DNA from: Candidatus Sumerlaea chitinivorans
GTDB taxonomy: Bacteria; Sumerlaeota; Sumerlaeia; Sumerlaeales; Sumerlaeaceae
NCBI GenBank assembly: GCA_003290465.1
Contig: CP030759.1
Location: 3,103,501-3,167,500 of the forward strand
Length of the DNA stretch: 64,000 nucleotides
Reading direction: 5' to 3'
How positions within the stretch are numbered: position 1 is the stretch's first letter; each line of letters opens with the position of its first letter. A program made the position numbers and the translations under genes. Below, piece after piece: positions 54,101-62,854 of this stretch. Below the pieces are notes generated by a model. It was not told where the DNA came from and ran no database searches. It saw only the letters and a list, made by a program, of their open reading frames with translations.

Positions 54101-54311
54101 AGGGGTGGGGGCCGGAACAAACCGCACGATCAGCACGGTGGTGATTGGCGGACAAACCCTCTCGCTTCTGCTCACTTTGATTATTACGCCCGTTGTCTAT
54201 TCGCTTCTCGATGATTTGCGCCAATCAGCATTTGTGCGTCGTCTCGTGTGGCCACTCCGTCAATTGCTGCGCTTGACCGATCGCGTAGACCGAGCCCGCA
54301 AGGGACAGTAA
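51189..54311 (+). CDS. RND efflux transporter (AcrB/MexB type), N-terminus probably frameshifted
   Basis: An about 1040-residue proton-driven inner-membrane pump. Features include 'RLGSDLFPNIDFP' after the first helix, the porter-domain 'PGAAPEEVETEV', transmembrane helix 4 'VGIVVDDAIVVIENIYRH' with the two acidic proton-relay residues, and the second-half lysine-type helix region 'LFAIVKKNSILQIDH'. The coordinates give the first conventional in-frame ATG, but this start cuts off most of helix 1. The missing part ('EAIQKLAEICIRRPVF') is encoded in the same frame upstream from 51123 without any ATG, GTG or TTG. A GTG at 51121 overlapping the adaptor stop (GTGA) would fit if one base were restored near 51126. 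Substrate is unknown. Confidence 0.9.
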   Translation: MFVTVGFFGYLRLGSDLFPNIDFPIVTIVTVLPGAAPEEVETEVTERIEEAVNTISGIEELRSISSDSRSVVIIQFALEKDPDVAAEEVRDRINRIQRDLPRDIDPPVVQKVDPGAIPIAIVAVSAPRPTREISEYADKVLRRRLENVSGVGQVSLIGARPREIHVYVDPFKLRAHGLSVLDVERALATENLQAPGGALKLGANEFTLRTLGRVTRVEDLAEIPVARRADHTIRLRDVADVEDGAKEAESAAFLDDEPTVLLQILKQSGSNTVEVTDRVFERLEELRQELPAGYRLEVARDSSIFIRASTKALKEHLLIGALLAAIVVYFFLANTRTTLISALAIPTSIVATFGLMWAAGYTLNMITLLALTLSVGIVVDDAIVVIENIYRHMEELGESPFEAARNATREIALAVLSITVSLIAVFLPIAFMTGIVGRFMSSFGVTMSYAILVSLLVSFSMTPALAARLLKPPARVLPPGAGAYMAEDGPVPVVIEPKSKVRGLYHWIETGYLWLLAKSLRHRWVVVLLGVATLLSLVPLLRVVNKNFLPNNDQSEFTVNIRAPEGTSLEATQIITQRIARDIRRQEGVRYTLSTVGSSEGSPNVAQIYVRLVDIHERKFGQFEFMDYVRTKILPNYANENLRVSVAQVEGFQIGDRNADVMFMIGGPDLDKLAQYADEFLKVLKNAPGAVDVDSSLVLGKPEFQVEIDRAKASELGVSTADLARVLRLLVAGDRVSYYNEGGEQYEIRLRALPELRNQLENLSLITVPSTRFGSIPITDVVKFKKASGPADIRRLNRQRAVTLYADVVPGMSQQVVLDLLTAKAKELNMEPGYRTGFVGRSKELNKAFGAFLITFLMAIAFMYLVLAALFESWLQPFIILLSLPLSLPFGIVSLWFFRDSLNVFSMLGVLVLFAIVKKNSILQIDHTNQLRAEGMERFAAIMQANRDRLRPILMTTMAFVAGMIPLFVTKGVGAGTNRTISTVVIGGQTLSLLLTLIITPVVYSLLDDLRQSAFVRRLVWPLRQLLRLTDRVDRARKGQ

Positions 54312-54449
54312 CCCTTCAGACGAAATTTCCAGATTGGCACCAGAACCTGTCGCTCCGTTGTGCCTTTTTCTTGCCTCGCGGCATGGAATCCACCAGAAGG
54401 GAACTATCCGACCAGAATAGCGATTTCTGGGCTAGGAAAGGGGCCAGCC

Positions 54450-57400
54450 ATGTTGGGTAATGTACGATTCGTCGGCTTTCGATTTGCGTGCTTTCCACCA
54501 CTGGACCGCCGCATTCTCAAGGGCCAGTCGGCAGAGGTGCGAAACAGGCATGTTTCTGGGGTAGAACGCTCGAGTGCTCCATGCTCGTCACGCGGGAACA
54601 GCACGGGGGGAGCCCTCATTTTATCCCGAGCGCTGATCCCGTTATTGATCCTTCTCGTTGCTTGCTGCAGCCCTATCGCCAACGCCGCGCCTCCAAAAAC
54701 CGGAGAAAAGCGTGGGGGCGATGGTTTTCGTGTGGTGGCGTTTGAGCCCACCGGCATGCTACCTATCACCGACAGCGCAGTGACGAAGACGATCCGAGTG
54801 AGGTTTTCCTCAGATATTGCCAAGTCGCTTCGCACAGCTTCCTCTCAGACCACCCAGCCTGTTCTCCTTTTTTCTCCGTCGCTTGCGGGGCGCGGGCGCT
54901 GGGCCACGCCGCGCGAATACATCTTCACTCCTCTGGAAAGTCTTCGCCCTGCTACTGAATACGTCATCCGAGTGAATCCCTTGCTGCGCGACGAGCAGGG
55001 GCGGACTCTCTCTGGGGCGACGGAATTTCGCTTCTCCACACCCGCACTCTCTTTGCTGGGCGCACACCAACTCTCGTTCGATCCTCAGCGCGGCGTGGTG
55101 CTGGAGCTTCGTTTCTCCGATCTGGTTGCTCCCGAAGAACTCGAAAAATACCTGAGCGTGGAGACGTGGCGGGGGCAGGCAAACTGGCGATTCACGGCGG
55201 CGGAGGCCACGCCGCGGACTTCGCAAGCAGCGGAAGCCTTAGTGGTCCGTGGGAAAGCGACGCGAACCCCCCGGATCATTGTTTCCGATGTTCTCACTAC
55301 AAACTCGCTCCTCATCCGAATTGAACGGGGCCTGCGAGGCGCGAGTGGTCCCATGCCACTCCCTGAGACTATCGTACGGGAAATCCCGCTGTACGTTGAG
55401 TTTGCCCCGCTTTCCATCGCCGCTGACTGGGAAAAAGAGAAGGCGCGGATGCTGATCCGTTTATCGGCTGTGCCGGTAGGCGAGGGAATCGCCAAATTTG
55501 TGACTGTTGATCCCCCGCTGCCGTTTACCGCGGCAGTCGGTGGCCGAACCGTGATTTTGCGTGGGGATTTCCAGCCGAATACGCGATACACCGTAACCCT
55601 TCACGCGGGGCTGCGCAGCGTTTCGGGACAAAGGTTGAAGAGTCCTGCCAAACTCTCCGTGTGGGTGCCACCCGTGCGCCCCTTTGTGGCGTTCGATCGA
55701 GTAGGCGGGCATTTGTCCCCTCGCGGAACGATGAATCTGCGTGTGCGGAGTGCCGCTATCTCCGAGGTTCATCTCACCGCTTGGCGCCTTTTCGAAAACA
55801 ACCTTGTGTACGCGACGAATCAATACGGCATGGACCGACTCATCCAAGAACTGGGTGAGCCGGTGGGCAAGAAAACGCTCACTCCTGAAGTGACGCAGAA
55901 CGCCGTGACCACCGTGGTAAGCCTGAGAGAACTTCTTCAGGAGTCGCAAACAACCTGCGGGGTTTTCCTTGTTGAGGTTGAAGCAGCCACAAGGCCTGAG
56001 GCACAGGAAGACGAGTATTTCGACGAAGAGGGCTGCTATTTAGGTTGGTACGGAGACCGCTACTCCGATCGCGCCGTGCTCTGCGTTTCGAACCTTGGAC
56101 TTATTGCCAAGCGCGGACCCGCTCACATTTGGGTGTGGGCGGGCGAGCTCGACTCCGCACGTCCCATTGAGAATGCCTCGGTACAAGTGTGGAGCGACAA
56201 GAATCAGTTGCTCGCCGAGGGACGAACGGACGCAAATGGGCTTTTTGTGGAGCCTCTCCATGTTTCAGATTCAAGTCGGCAGGATCCCGCCATTGTTGTG
56301 GTGCGCAAGGCAACAGACCTCACCTACGTGGACTTGCGAACCCCATTGCCGTTGCCGGAAGGGTTGCCAAATAGCGACCATGCATTTTTCTCACGCGGAT
56401 TCGAAGCGTTCTTGACACCGGACCGGGGAGTCTATCGCCCAAACGAAACCGTTCACTTTGCCGGGATTTTGCGTGCTGTCGGACTTCAGCCGCTAGCACA
56501 GCCCTTCCCTCTGGAGCTTGTCCTGCGGCGTCCGGATGGCCGAATGCTCCCTCCGCAGATTGTGACGCCCACCCCGTCCGGGACGTTTGAAGCACAGTGG
56601 AAAATCCAATCGAATTTCCCCACCGGCTACTATCGCGCGACGTTGAGGCTTCCGGGACCCTTAGAGCCGCGGGAAGGTTCACGTGACCGACGTGGGATGA
56701 GCTCAGACAGTCAACTCACCAAAGTGGGCGAAACCGGGTTCTACGTCGAAGAATTTATGCCCAGCCGCATGGAACTTGCAACGTCGGCCCCTGAGCGACG
56801 CTTCGCAGCAAAGAGTCGCATCCCCGTTTTTGTCCGGGCGTCTGAGCTATTTGGCCAGCCGGCGGCAGGACGCCCGCTTTCGGTGAGCGTCCTCTACCGT
56901 CCTGTGCCGTTTGAAGCTCCTGCCTTCGTAGGGTTCCAGTTTGGTGATCCGGACATCAAGTTGGACCGAACGGAAGATACCCTCGAAGAGCTCATGGTGG
57001 GCGAGGACGGGACGGCGAAGATTGAGGTTCCGGTGCCAGCAATGCGTGCCCCTGCCGCGATCTCCGCGGAGATCCAGATCACAGTTCGCGACCACAGCGG
57101 TCGGACGCTAACCCAGCGCCTCAGCCGAACCTTGGATCCGGTGCCCTACTACATTGGGGTACGCCCGTCGCGTGAGAACATCGTGCCGGTGGGGGAACCC
57201 CTGCGCTTTGATATTGTGACGGTCCGACCCGAAGGGACGCTCGCTGAGGTACCTTCGCTGGAGGCAACTGTGGCGCGCGTCCGCTGGAATTCGATCGTGC
57301 GGATGGAGGGAGATCGCTACAACTTCACAACGACTCGCGAGTTGGATCCGGTAGCGACTGCGACGATTCGCCTCACGAACGGACGCGGGCTTTTCGAATG

Positions 57401-60227
57401 GACCCCCGCCGACGGCGGTGAGTACTTGCTCACTGTCCGCTCCGCCGATGGTCCTCAGACGGCGGTCCGTTTCTTTGCCTCCTCCGGAAGCTGGGAGTTC
57501 CAGCCATGGTCGATGGAGAAGCCAGAAGCGGTGGAGCTGGTGCTGGACCGCAACGAGTATGGGGTCGGGGATGTAGCCCATCTTCTGGTCAAATCTCCCT
57601 TTGCGGGGACGGTCATTCTCACGCTCGAACAGGACCGGGTGCTTTCCACCACCGTCACCCAAACGCCGCAGAACACAGCCGAGTTTTTCCTGCCCATCAC
57701 GGAGGAATTGCGGCCGAACGCTTACGTGACTGTGAGCGTTCTGCGTCCGGTAAAACCTGCTGAAAAATGGCTTCCTCACCGGGCATTTGGGGTAGCGAAT
57801 CTGCGTATTTCTGCGCGCGACCGTGAGCTTGCGGTAGTTTGGCGGGCGCCGTCGGAGATCCGTCCCAACTCTCCGCTGACTGCTGAAGTGCAAGTCGTAG
57901 ATGCTCACACAAGCAAGCCAGTCGCCGCCGATCTTGCTCTCTGGGCGGTGGATGAAGGCGTGCTCGGAGTGACCGCTTTTTCGACCCCCAATCCACTGGA
58001 TTACTTCTATGGCGTGCGTCGGTGGGGTGTCGAGACAGCCGATTTCTACTCTGAGCTTATGCCGGATCTGGTCCAGCCCGCGAAGGCATCGAGCGCGCCC
58101 GGCGGCGACGAAGGAGGGATGGAGCGCCGGCTGTCGCCAGTTGCTGCGGAGCGTGTCAAGCCCGTAGCGCTGTGGCTTGGCTGGCTGACGGCCGATGCAA
58201 ACGGCCGAGGTCGCGGCGTGTTCCAGGTGCCCCAATATACGGGCAAATTGCGCCTCATGGCGATGGCTGCGTCGCAAAACCGTTTTGGCGCGGCGGAAAC
58301 TCCGGTCTATGTGCGACAGCCATTGATGCTCGAAGAACGCCTGCCGCGGTTTTTAGCGCCCTCTGACCGAGCCACAGTTCCGCTTGTGGTCTTCAATAAT
58401 TCTGATGATACGACCCATGTCCGCGTCCGTGTTGAAGTCGCTGGGCCAATAGCTGTGGCCGAAGAAACGGCCTCTGGCTCCTCCCAAGAGATTCGCGAGA
58501 AAATCCTCTTTGAGGGCGAGATACCAGCGCGCGGGAGTCGGAGCCTCCCGTTGACGCTTCAGGCCGCCGCGGCGACGGTAGGGGTAGCCCACATTCGCAT
58601 CACGGCGCAAAGTGACGGGGAATCCTGCGAGACCCGTGTAGAGTTGCCAGTCCGCCCAGCAGCGGCGTGGTCTCGCTTCACTGGGACGGAAAAGATTTCG
58701 GCGGGGGAACGAGTGACGCTGCGACTGCCCACGGAATTTCTTGCCGGCACCACCACTGCGACACTTGTAGTAAGCGGACGGCCTTCTGCCCAACTGCTGG
58801 CGGCGGCACGGTTCAATACTCATTATCCGTATGGGTGCCTTGAGCAAGTGGTTTCGGCAGCCTTTCCGCTGCTCTATCTCAACGAGATTCAGCAAGCCTC
58901 GCTGAGCCATGCGGAAACGACCCGTGGCATGGCGCTCAAAGTTCAAGCAGTGATGGAACAACTTGCTGCGATGCAGACCCCTGCAGGTGGTTTGGCGATG
59001 TGGCCGGGCGGGCGCAAACCATGGACATGGGGCAGCATTTATGCGGCGCACTTTCTGGTGGAAGCCCAGCGAGCGGGGTTCGATGTGTGGCCCGAGCAAC
59101 TTGAGCTGCTCCTCGATTGGATTAGCAAACGGGTGCTGCTCTTCGCGCAAATGGATAAACTTAGCGATAGCCAGCTTACGGAACGTGCGTACGCAACGCT
59201 TGTGATGGCAAGAGCAGGTCGCAACGTGCGCGACCATATGGAACTGCTCTACGACGTGCGCAACCGTTTGAGTTCATCAGCGCGGGCGCTTTTGGCGAGC
59301 GCGTATCTCTCTATGGGGAGCGTAAGCGAGGCGGACACGTTGTTGGGCATGGCCGAAATCGGGAGCGAGCGGCGCGACCGCGGGCTTCTGCTTTCCTCCC
59401 CTGTTCGCGAAACGGCAATCCTGCTTGCTGCCTCCACTGAGCGAGATCCCGCCTCACCCCAAGGCGTGGCGCTTGCGAATCGACTTCTTGGAATGCGACG
59501 GCCTGACTTGGGACATTGGGGAACGACGCAGGATAACGCCTTTGCGCTGTGGGCCTTGGGAAAGTATTTCGGCTCTGCAAAACAGGCAGATGCTGATGCT
59601 CACGGAGCAGTTGAGTGGGGCGAGGGTAATCGGGTGCAATTTACCACGACCAACCCTGCAGTCCTGACACTTCAGTCGCCAGATCAGCCCATCACCATTC
59701 AGAACACCGGTCGCGGAGTGGCCTACGCGTCGTGGGTTGTGGAAGGTGTCCCAGCCAAACCTGACCTTCAAGCCAAGAGCCGCGGTCTCCAACTCACGCG
59801 CAAGTTGCTCTCGAGAAGCGGTAAGCCCCTCGAGACGGCGAATCTTACGCAAGGGCAGCTGATTATTGTAGAATTGGCTCTAAAAGGCGGATCCGTCCCC
59901 TTGCCGAATGTCGTGATCGAAGATCTTTTGCCAGCGTGTTTGGAGATCGAAAACCCGAATCTTGCGTCAACGGAACAGGCGGGTGAGACGGACTCTTTCG
60001 AAGGCGCCAAACTGCCCGTAACGCGATGGGACGCGCGCGACGACCGCATGATTGTTTTCGCCGATCTGCCCGGCGGGGAGGAAGGCAAAGAATACGTGTT
60101 CCGCTATGCGTGTCGGGTGGTGAGTGCGGGCGAATTCGTTCAGCCCCCTGCGTATGCCACCTGCATGTACGACGCCGATGTGTCAGCCCAGACGGAGGCG
60201 GGCAGCCTGACAGTAAGGCCACGGTAG
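54450..60227 (+). CDS. Bacterial alpha-2-macroglobulin with thioester motif (YfhM-like)
   Basis: An about 1925-residue exported protein expected to trap attacking proteases by covalent thioester attachment. The thioester motif is intact: 'YPYGCLEQVVS', C1463 to Q1466. Macroglobulin-type beta domains precede it (for example 'LTPDRGVYRPNETVHFAG', typical MG3-like, and 'KPVAADLALWAVDEGVLGV', the bait/A2M_N2 border), the alpha-alpha toroid follows ('MQTPAGGLAMWPGG', 'AYATLVMARAG'), and the receptor-like C-terminal beta domain ends the protein. ATG 54450 follows GGAAAGGGG, but the hydrophobic export segment ('ALIPLLILLVACCSPIANA') begins only about 60 residues later, so the true start may be further in. 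The CC pair suggests a lipoprotein. The usual partner pbpC (PBP1C) is not adjacent. Confidence 0.9.
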   Translation: MLGNVRFVGFRFACFPPLDRRILKGQSAEVRNRHVSGVERSSAPCSSRGNSTGGALILSRALIPLLILLVACCSPIANAAPPKTGEKRGGDGFRVVAFEPTGMLPITDSAVTKTIRVRFSSDIAKSLRTASSQTTQPVLLFSPSLAGRGRWATPREYIFTPLESLRPATEYVIRVNPLLRDEQGRTLSGATEFRFSTPALSLLGAHQLSFDPQRGVVLELRFSDLVAPEELEKYLSVETWRGQANWRFTAAEATPRTSQAAEALVVRGKATRTPRIIVSDVLTTNSLLIRIERGLRGASGPMPLPETIVREIPLYVEFAPLSIAADWEKEKARMLIRLSAVPVGEGIAKFVTVDPPLPFTAAVGGRTVILRGDFQPNTRYTVTLHAGLRSVSGQRLKSPAKLSVWVPPVRPFVAFDRVGGHLSPRGTMNLRVRSAAISEVHLTAWRLFENNLVYATNQYGMDRLIQELGEPVGKKTLTPEVTQNAVTTVVSLRELLQESQTTCGVFLVEVEAATRPEAQEDEYFDEEGCYLGWYGDRYSDRAVLCVSNLGLIAKRGPAHIWVWAGELDSARPIENASVQVWSDKNQLLAEGRTDANGLFVEPLHVSDSSRQDPAIVVVRKATDLTYVDLRTPLPLPEGLPNSDHAFFSRGFEAFLTPDRGVYRPNETVHFAGILRAVGLQPLAQPFPLELVLRRPDGRMLPPQIVTPTPSGTFEAQWKIQSNFPTGYYRATLRLPGPLEPREGSRDRRGMSSDSQLTKVGETGFYVEEFMPSRMELATSAPERRFAAKSRIPVFVRASELFGQPAAGRPLSVSVLYRPVPFEAPAFVGFQFGDPDIKLDRTEDTLEELMVGEDGTAKIEVPVPAMRAPAAISAEIQITVRDHSGRTLTQRLSRTLDPVPYYIGVRPSRENIVPVGEPLRFDIVTVRPEGTLAEVPSLEATVARVRWNSIVRMEGDRYNFTTTRELDPVATATIRLTNGRGLFEWTPADGGEYLLTVRSADGPQTAVRFFASSGSWEFQPWSMEKPEAVELVLDRNEYGVGDVAHLLVKSPFAGTVILTLEQDRVLSTTVTQTPQNTAEFFLPITEELRPNAYVTVSVLRPVKPAEKWLPHRAFGVANLRISARDRELAVVWRAPSEIRPNSPLTAEVQVVDAHTSKPVAADLALWAVDEGVLGVTAFSTPNPLDYFYGVRRWGVETADFYSELMPDLVQPAKASSAPGGDEGGMERRLSPVAAERVKPVALWLGWLTADANGRGRGVFQVPQYTGKLRLMAMAASQNRFGAAETPVYVRQPLMLEERLPRFLAPSDRATVPLVVFNNSDDTTHVRVRVEVAGPIAVAEETASGSSQEIREKILFEGEIPARGSRSLPLTLQAAAATVGVAHIRITAQSDGESCETRVELPVRPAAAWSRFTGTEKISAGERVTLRLPTEFLAGTTTATLVVSGRPSAQLLAAARFNTHYPYGCLEQVVSAAFPLLYLNEIQQASLSHAETTRGMALKVQAVMEQLAAMQTPAGGLAMWPGGRKPWTWGSIYAAHFLVEAQRAGFDVWPEQLELLLDWISKRVLLFAQMDKLSDSQLTERAYATLVMARAGRNVRDHMELLYDVRNRLSSSARALLASAYLSMGSVSEADTLLGMAEIGSERRDRGLLLSSPVRETAILLAASTERDPASPQGVALANRLLGMRRPDLGHWGTTQDNAFALWALGKYFGSAKQADADAHGAVEWGEGNRVQFTTTNPAVLTLQSPDQPITIQNTGRGVAYASWVVEGVPAKPDLQAKSRGLQLTRKLLSRSGKPLETANLTQGQLIIVELALKGGSVPLPNVVIEDLLPACLEIENPNLASTEQAGETDSFEGAKLPVTRWDARDDRMIVFADLPGGEEGKEYVFRYACRVVSAGEFVQPPAYATCMYDADVSAQTEAGSLTVRPR

Positions 60228-60256
60228 TGCGCGCGTAGCTTTCTATTGGCTGCGTG

Positions 60257-60291
60257 AAAAGGCTCTGTCATCGCGAGAGCCACTTTTGTCT
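60257..60291 (+). terminator. Putative terminator of the A2M gene
   Basis: GGCTCT (60261-60266) pairs with AGAGCC (60276-60281). It is flanked by AAAA before the stem and followed by ACTTTTGTCTT. It lies about 33 nt after the stop codon. The stem is short. Confidence 0.5.
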
Positions 60292-60500
60292 TCGCGAGGC
60301 ACTGCACTTCGAAGCTGTGTGCGAGAGGGTCCTATCATGCCTTGCGAGTACTCCTGATGCTCCTCAGGTGGTAGCCCAGCGCTGGTAGGCTTTAAGCAAC
60401 AAAATTCGTTCGGGTGCAAGCAAAGGCTGACTTGCATGTGAGGCCCGCACTCGCGCGTTTGAGGTCGGCAAGGGCAAATGGACGCCGGCATTTCTCGCAC

Positions 60501-60529
60501 TTGACAATAAAAGCACTGCACCGCTGAAT
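60501..60529 (+). promoter_or_regulatory. Sigma-70-like promoter candidate
   Basis: A perfect -35 hexamer TTGACA (60501-60506) with a 17-nt spacer and CTGAAT (60524-60529) as a weak -10. It lies 85 bp before the hydrolase start. It would drive the two-gene unit. Confidence 0.4.
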
Positions 60530-60613
60530 GTTTCGATTCGTCAAATGCAATTAGGCTGATTTTTGACTGAGACCACGGGATGTGGTACTTCACGCACATG
60601 GGAGACAATGACG

Positions 60614-61819
60614 ATGGAGATGAAGGCGATCTACGATGCGGCGCTTCGCGATAAAGAGGCGGTCGCGCGTTTCCTGCAGGATCTTATTCGCATCAAGAGC
60701 CTCAGCACAGAGGAAAAGGCGGTTGTGGAGCGCATTGCCGAAGAAATGCGGAAGGTGGGATTTGATGAAGTCAAGATTGACGGGCTCGGGAATGTGATCG
60801 GGCGCGTCGGTAACGGTCCGCGCCGCATCGCGATGGATGCCCACATTGACACCGTGGATGTAGGAAACCCCGAGCTGTGGGAGATCGACCCATTCGCTGC
60901 CATCCTAAAGGACGACATTATTTATGGCCGCGGTGCCTGCGACATGAAAGGTGCCATGGCTTCCCTGGTGTATGGAGCGAAACTTATTAAGGAGCTGGGG
61001 TTGGCGAAAGATTTGAGCATCTTCGTTACCGGCACCGTGATGGAGGAGGACTGCGACGGCTTGTGCTGGCAGTATATCCTAAAGGAAAAGGTCATTGATC
61101 CGTGGCCCGAGTGCGTCGTGATTGCTGAGCCCACGAACATGAACATTTACCGCGGCCACCGTGGCAGAATGGAGATTGAAGTCAGTGTGACAGGACTTTC
61201 CGCCCACGGGAGCGCTCCAGAGCGCGGGATCAACGCTGTTTACAAGATGGCCCCAATCGTTCTCGACATCGAAAAGCTGAACGAGTGCCTGCGCCACGAT
61301 CCTTTCCTCGGAAAAGGTACTGTGACCATTTCGGAAATTCGCTCGACTAGCCCCTCTTTGTGCGCGGTGGCCGACTCTTGCACGATCCATCTGGACCGGC
61401 GGTTGACTAAAGGCGAGACCATCGAAAGCGCAGTGGCAGAGATCGAAGCTCTGCCAAGTGTTCAAGCAGCGAAAGCCAAAGTAACAGTGCTCGATTATGC
61501 TCGTCCCGCTTATACTGGACTTGTTTATCCGACGAAGAAGTATTACCCCACGTGGGTGCTGGAAGAGGATCACCCGGCATTGAAAGCAGCAGTCAGTGCC
61601 TATGAAAAGGTGCTCGGCCAGAAACCGAAGGTGGACAAGTGGACCTTCTCGACGAATGGTGTAGCGACGATGGGAATGTTTGGCATCCCGTCGTTTGGGC
61701 TTGGGCCCGGTAACGAAGAGTTTGCCCACTCGCCCAAAGAGCACATTCCCGTCGAGCACTTGTGGAAAGCTGCAGCCTTCTATGCTGCATTTGCTGAAAC
61801 GTATGCAAACCAAAAGTAA
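60614..61819 (+). CDS. ygeY: YgeY-like M20 metallohydrolase (selenium-metabolism-linked hydrolase family)
   Basis: A 401-residue M20/ArgE-DapE family zinc hydrolase closely resembling E. coli YgeY. Metal-site motifs: 'MDAHIDTVDVGN' (His, Asp), 'GRGACDMKGAMASLVY' (Asp), 'TVMEEDCDGLCWQY' (catalytic and ligand Glu) and 'VIAEPT'. 'HGSAPERGINAVYKM' and 'WTFSTNGVATMGMFGIP' follow the YgeY pattern. Three clustered ATG codons (60608, 60614, 60620) are possible; GGGAG spacing favours 60614. It sits 36 bp upstream of a YgeW-like carbamoyltransferase, as in SDMH (selenium-dependent molybdenum hydroxylase) loci, where the pair probably handles a carbamoylated or ureide-type intermediate. Exact substrate is unknown. 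Confidence 0.85.
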   Translation: MEMKAIYDAALRDKEAVARFLQDLIRIKSLSTEEKAVVERIAEEMRKVGFDEVKIDGLGNVIGRVGNGPRRIAMDAHIDTVDVGNPELWEIDPFAAILKDDIIYGRGACDMKGAMASLVYGAKLIKELGLAKDLSIFVTGTVMEEDCDGLCWQYILKEKVIDPWPECVVIAEPTNMNIYRGHRGRMEIEVSVTGLSAHGSAPERGINAVYKMAPIVLDIEKLNECLRHDPFLGKGTVTISEIRSTSPSLCAVADSCTIHLDRRLTKGETIESAVAEIEALPSVQAAKAKVTVLDYARPAYTGLVYPTKKYYPTWVLEEDHPALKAAVSAYEKVLGQKPKVDKWTFSTNGVATMGMFGIPSFGLGPGNEEFAHSPKEHIPVEHLWKAAAFYAAFAETYANQK

Positions 61820-61855
61820 AAAGTTGACAAATTAACAAATCAGAGAGGAGCGCTT

Positions 61856-62854
61856 ATGTTTGACGAAAAAATCGTCGCCGGCCTTCGTGGGCGCGACTAC
61901 ATTGAGACCAACGACTGGAGCGACGAAGAGCTGGAAGTCGCTCTCGAACTCGCTTCGGATTTAAAATTTAAGTTCCGAAACGGAATCCCGCATCGATATC
62001 TGCCCGATAAGACGATCTTTTTGCTGTTTTTCGATAAGTCCACGCGCACGCGAAACTCGTTTGAGGCTGGTGCAACACAGTTGGGTGCCCACGCTCATTT
62101 CATCGACGCAGAAACCTCACAGTTAGCCCATGGCGAGTCGCCCAAGGACATGGGTGTGATCCTGTCGAGCTACGGACATGCGATTGCGATTCGTCACGAC
62201 CTCGTGCCGGGCGAAGGCAACAAGCTCATGCGCGAAGTTGCAAAGTACAGCGATCGGCCAGTGCTCAACATGCAGTGCGATGTGGATCACCCGTTCCAAA
62301 CACTTGCGGACCTCATGACGATCCGCGAGAAGTTCGGTCGCAACCTCCGCGGGCTGAAGATTGCCGTCACGTGGGCTTATGCGCCCAGCTATGCCAAGCC
62401 TATGAGCGTGCCACAAGGGCTGATTATGCTCATGACGCGCTTCGGGCTCGATGTGACGTTGGCGCATCCGCCGGAATGGAAACTTATGAACCACACCATT
62501 GAAATCGCGAAAAAGAACGCGGAACGCAACGGCACGAAGTTCGAGATTGTGGACGATATGGACGAGGCCTTCAAGGATGCCGATATCGTCTATCCCAAGA
62601 GCTGGGGCATCGAAGAGTTGTTTGGAAAGCCAGAAGAAGCGCTCAAGCTTGCCAAGAACTACAAACATTGGATCTGCGACGAGCGCCGCATGAAGCTCAC
62701 CAAACCGCACTCGATCTACATGCACTGCTTGCCGGCGGACCGCGGCAACGAGGTCACTGACGAGGTCATCGATGGGCCGCACTCGGTGATTTATCAGGAA
62801 GCTGAAAATCGCCTGCATACGTGCAAATCCATTATGACGCTCACTATGAGCTAA
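61856..62854 (+). CDS. ygeW: YgeW-like carbamoyltransferase (ornithine/aspartate carbamoyltransferase superfamily)
   Basis: A 332-residue carbamoyltransferase. The carbamoyl-phosphate loop is 'FFDKSTRTRNSF' (S-T-R-T-R), with 'MQCDVDHPFQTLADL' (the HPxQ motif) and 'YMHCLPADRG' (the HCLP motif). 'WAYAPSYAKPMSVPQG' and 'DADIVYPKSWG' are characteristic of the knotted YgeW group rather than of classical OTCase. The ribosome binding site AGAGGAG precedes the ATG. It is probably co-transcribed with the M20 hydrolase. Whether it acts on ornithine, an acylated ornithine or a purine-breakdown product cannot be decided here; YgeW itself has no confirmed substrate. An arginine-biosynthesis role is the main alternative. 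Confidence 0.85.
   Translation: MFDEKIVAGLRGRDYIETNDWSDEELEVALELASDLKFKFRNGIPHRYLPDKTIFLLFFDKSTRTRNSFEAGATQLGAHAHFIDAETSQLAHGESPKDMGVILSSYGHAIAIRHDLVPGEGNKLMREVAKYSDRPVLNMQCDVDHPFQTLADLMTIREKFGRNLRGLKIAVTWAYAPSYAKPMSVPQGLIMLMTRFGLDVTLAHPPEWKLMNHTIEIAKKNAERNGTKFEIVDDMDEAFKDADIVYPKSWGIEELFGKPEEALKLAKNYKHWICDERRMKLTKPHSIYMHCLPADRGNEVTDEVIDGPHSVIYQEAENRLHTCKSIMTLTMS

Larger units (their letters stand above)
60228..60613. other. Intergenic stretch with hairpin and promoter-like element
   Basis: No gene is seen. It holds the putative terminator of the A2M gene and a TTGACA promoter-like site for the hydrolase/carbamoyltransferase pair. An imperfect repeat around GCAAG...CTTGC at 60416-60436 may be fortuitous. 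Confidence 0.5.

Noticed and set aside
57108-58277. 389-codon open frame antisense to the A2M gene, and a similar 294-codon one at 58353-59237
   Set aside because: They lie wholly inside the A2M coding frame on the opposite strand, have arginine/histidine-rich shadow composition and no domains.
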